Assembly (NCBI GenBank): GCA_027618625.1
Contig: JAQCER010000163.1
Location: 1 to 7,123, forward strand
Reading direction: 5' to 3'
Length of the DNA stretch: 7,123 nucleotides
From: Verrucomicrobiota bacterium
GTDB taxonomy: Bacteria > Verrucomicrobiota > Verrucomicrobiia > Verrucomicrobiales > DEV007
The notes below the pieces were generated by a model, which worked only from the letters and a program-made list of their open reading frames with translations, was not told the DNA's origin and searched no databases. Below, one piece after another: positions 5,564 to 7,123 of the stretch. Both the position numbers and the translations under genes were made by a program. How positions within the stretch are numbered: position 1 is the first letter of the stretch; each line of letters opens with the position of its first letter.

Positions 5564-6457
5564 ATGCCCAGCACACGCGACATCCGCCGAAGGATCAAGT
5601 CCGTCAAAAGTACGGCGCAGATCACGAAAGCGATGCAGCTCGTAGCCGCGTCGAAGATGAAGAAGGCGCAGGATCAGGCGACTGCTGGCCGGTATTATTC
5701 TAATCTGATCAACAAGGTTCTTGTGAATCTGAAGGAGAGGGTGAGTGATGAGTCTCATGTTCTGCTTGAGGAACGGACTGGTGAGAAGGAGATTCTTCTT
5801 CTTGTAACTACCGACAAAGGACTGTGTGGAGGGCTTAACACCAACCTAATCCGCAAGGCGCTGGATGTGTCGGGGCCAAACACGACTTTCGTCACCGTGG
5901 GGCGCAAAGGGTGCCAGTCGCTTGGCCGGTTGAAAAAGGATCTGATTGCAGATTTTCCTGTCAGTGATCCAACCAAGTTCTCAGAGAGCAAAGCGGTTTC
6001 AAAATTTGTCATGGAAAAGTTTCTGGAAAATCCAGAGATTGGACGTGTGCGTGTGGCGTTTACCAATTTTATCACGACGCTGACCCAGACCCCTACGGTT
6101 GAGACTTTGCTGCCAATCAATCCCATGACTCTGGGACGGGTCAGGGAATACGAAGGGATGGGAGGGGATGACAAGCCTGAAAGTGCGGACGAGAATTTCG
6201 CCGGCTACTCCTTCGAGCCCAGTGCTTCAGTAGTTTTTGATACGGTGCTTCCTCAGTATGTGAATAATCAGTTCTTCCAGATGCTTCTGGAATCCCGCGC
6301 TTCTGAACACAGCTCTCGTATGGTGGCTATGAAGAGTGCTACCGACAACGCCAAGCAGCTCATCAAGGATCTCACTTTGGAATACAACAAGCTGCGCCAG
6401 GCATCGATCACCAACGAGTTGCTGGAGATCACTACTGCCATGAAAGCGTTGGAGTGA
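5564..6457 (+). CDS. atpG: ATP synthase F1 subunit gamma (central stalk)
   Basis: Gamma is the rotor shaft that couples c-ring rotation to conformational change in beta. It has 297 residues, a normal length. The N-terminal helix shows the family signature IRRRIKSVKSTAQITKAM and then LVAASKM, with Met24 equivalent to the conserved Met23 of E. coli. TTDKGLCGGLN (82-92) marks the start of the Rossmann-like middle domain. The C-terminal helix carries ESRASEHSSRMVAMKSATDNA and ends ITNELLEITTAMKALE. The usual ending is close to ELxEIVxGAxAL, so the glycine there is replaced by Thr. An acidic, poorly conserved insert (about 196-212, with GDDKPESADE) lies in the middle domain. The gap from atpA is 82 bp, with no Shine-Dalgarno sequence before ATG 5564. 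Confidence 0.97.
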   Translation: MPSTRDIRRRIKSVKSTAQITKAMQLVAASKMKKAQDQATAGRYYSNLINKVLVNLKERVSDESHVLLEERTGEKEILLLVTTDKGLCGGLNTNLIRKALDVSGPNTTFVTVGRKGCQSLGRLKKDLIADFPVSDPTKFSESKAVSKFVMEKFLENPEIGRVRVAFTNFITTLTQTPTVETLLPINPMTLGRVREYEGMGGDDKPESADENFAGYSFEPSASVVFDTVLPQYVNNQFFQMLLESRASEHSSRMVAMKSATDNAKQLIKDLTLEYNKLRQASITNELLEITTAMKALE

Positions 6458-6534
6458 CACAGCTACCGCCGCTGCTGAGTTTTTACTCTCCATTGAGTCT
6501 ATCTTTTATCTTTTCAATAACCGAACCGCATTAG

Positions 6535-7123
<589 letters not shown>

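Overview
The window is dominated by the front part of an F-type ATP synthase operon on the + strand. The order is the classical one: atpB (a), atpE (c), atpF (b), atpH (delta), atpA (alpha), atpG (gamma) and the first 191 codons of atpD (beta), which runs off the right edge. The best guess for the organism is a bacterium of the PVC group, probably Verrucomicrobiota. That guess rests on a single non-split b gene, an unusually short delta subunit, generous 36-109 bp gaps between atp genes, no recognisable Shine-Dalgarno sequence before any gene, and the general protein flavour. It is an inference and cannot be settled from this window.

Left part (1-1200): everything here points left. A 3'-truncated M48-type zinc metallopeptidase gene occupies 1-644. 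A roughly 480 bp non-coding stretch follows, with six perfect copies of an 8-bp unit (884-931) and a strong hairpin (965-994). A tRNA-Val(UAC) gene without encoded CCA lies at 1127-1198.

Control region (1199-1534): between the leftward tRNA and the rightward atp operon there is no convincing gene. It contains a perfect 18-bp palindrome, TTGTGAAA-AA-TTTCACAA (1359-1376), whose core TGTGA-N6-TCACA is the classical consensus for Crp-type regulators. No atpI/atpZ-like gene precedes atpB in the window.

Operon (1535-7123): the membrane Fo genes (a, c, b) come first, then the F1 genes. Key catalytic or coupling residues are visible in the a, c, alpha and partial beta proteins: the a-subunit Arg231, c-subunit Glu76, alpha and beta P-loops, alpha Arg374 and beta Glu188. 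The complex should therefore be functional, and the c-ring residues suggest proton rather than sodium coupling. Gene gaps around atpE are structured. A 10-bp triple repeat running into a hairpin lies ahead of atpE, and a 14-bp GC-rich hairpin followed by a T-run lies right behind it. This arrangement could raise c-subunit output relative to its neighbours. A perfect 17-bp tandem duplication spans the atpF stop codon.

I see no CRISPR array, insertion sequence, phage gene or other novel multi-gene system. The interest here is regulatory and evolutionary detail in a housekeeping operon.
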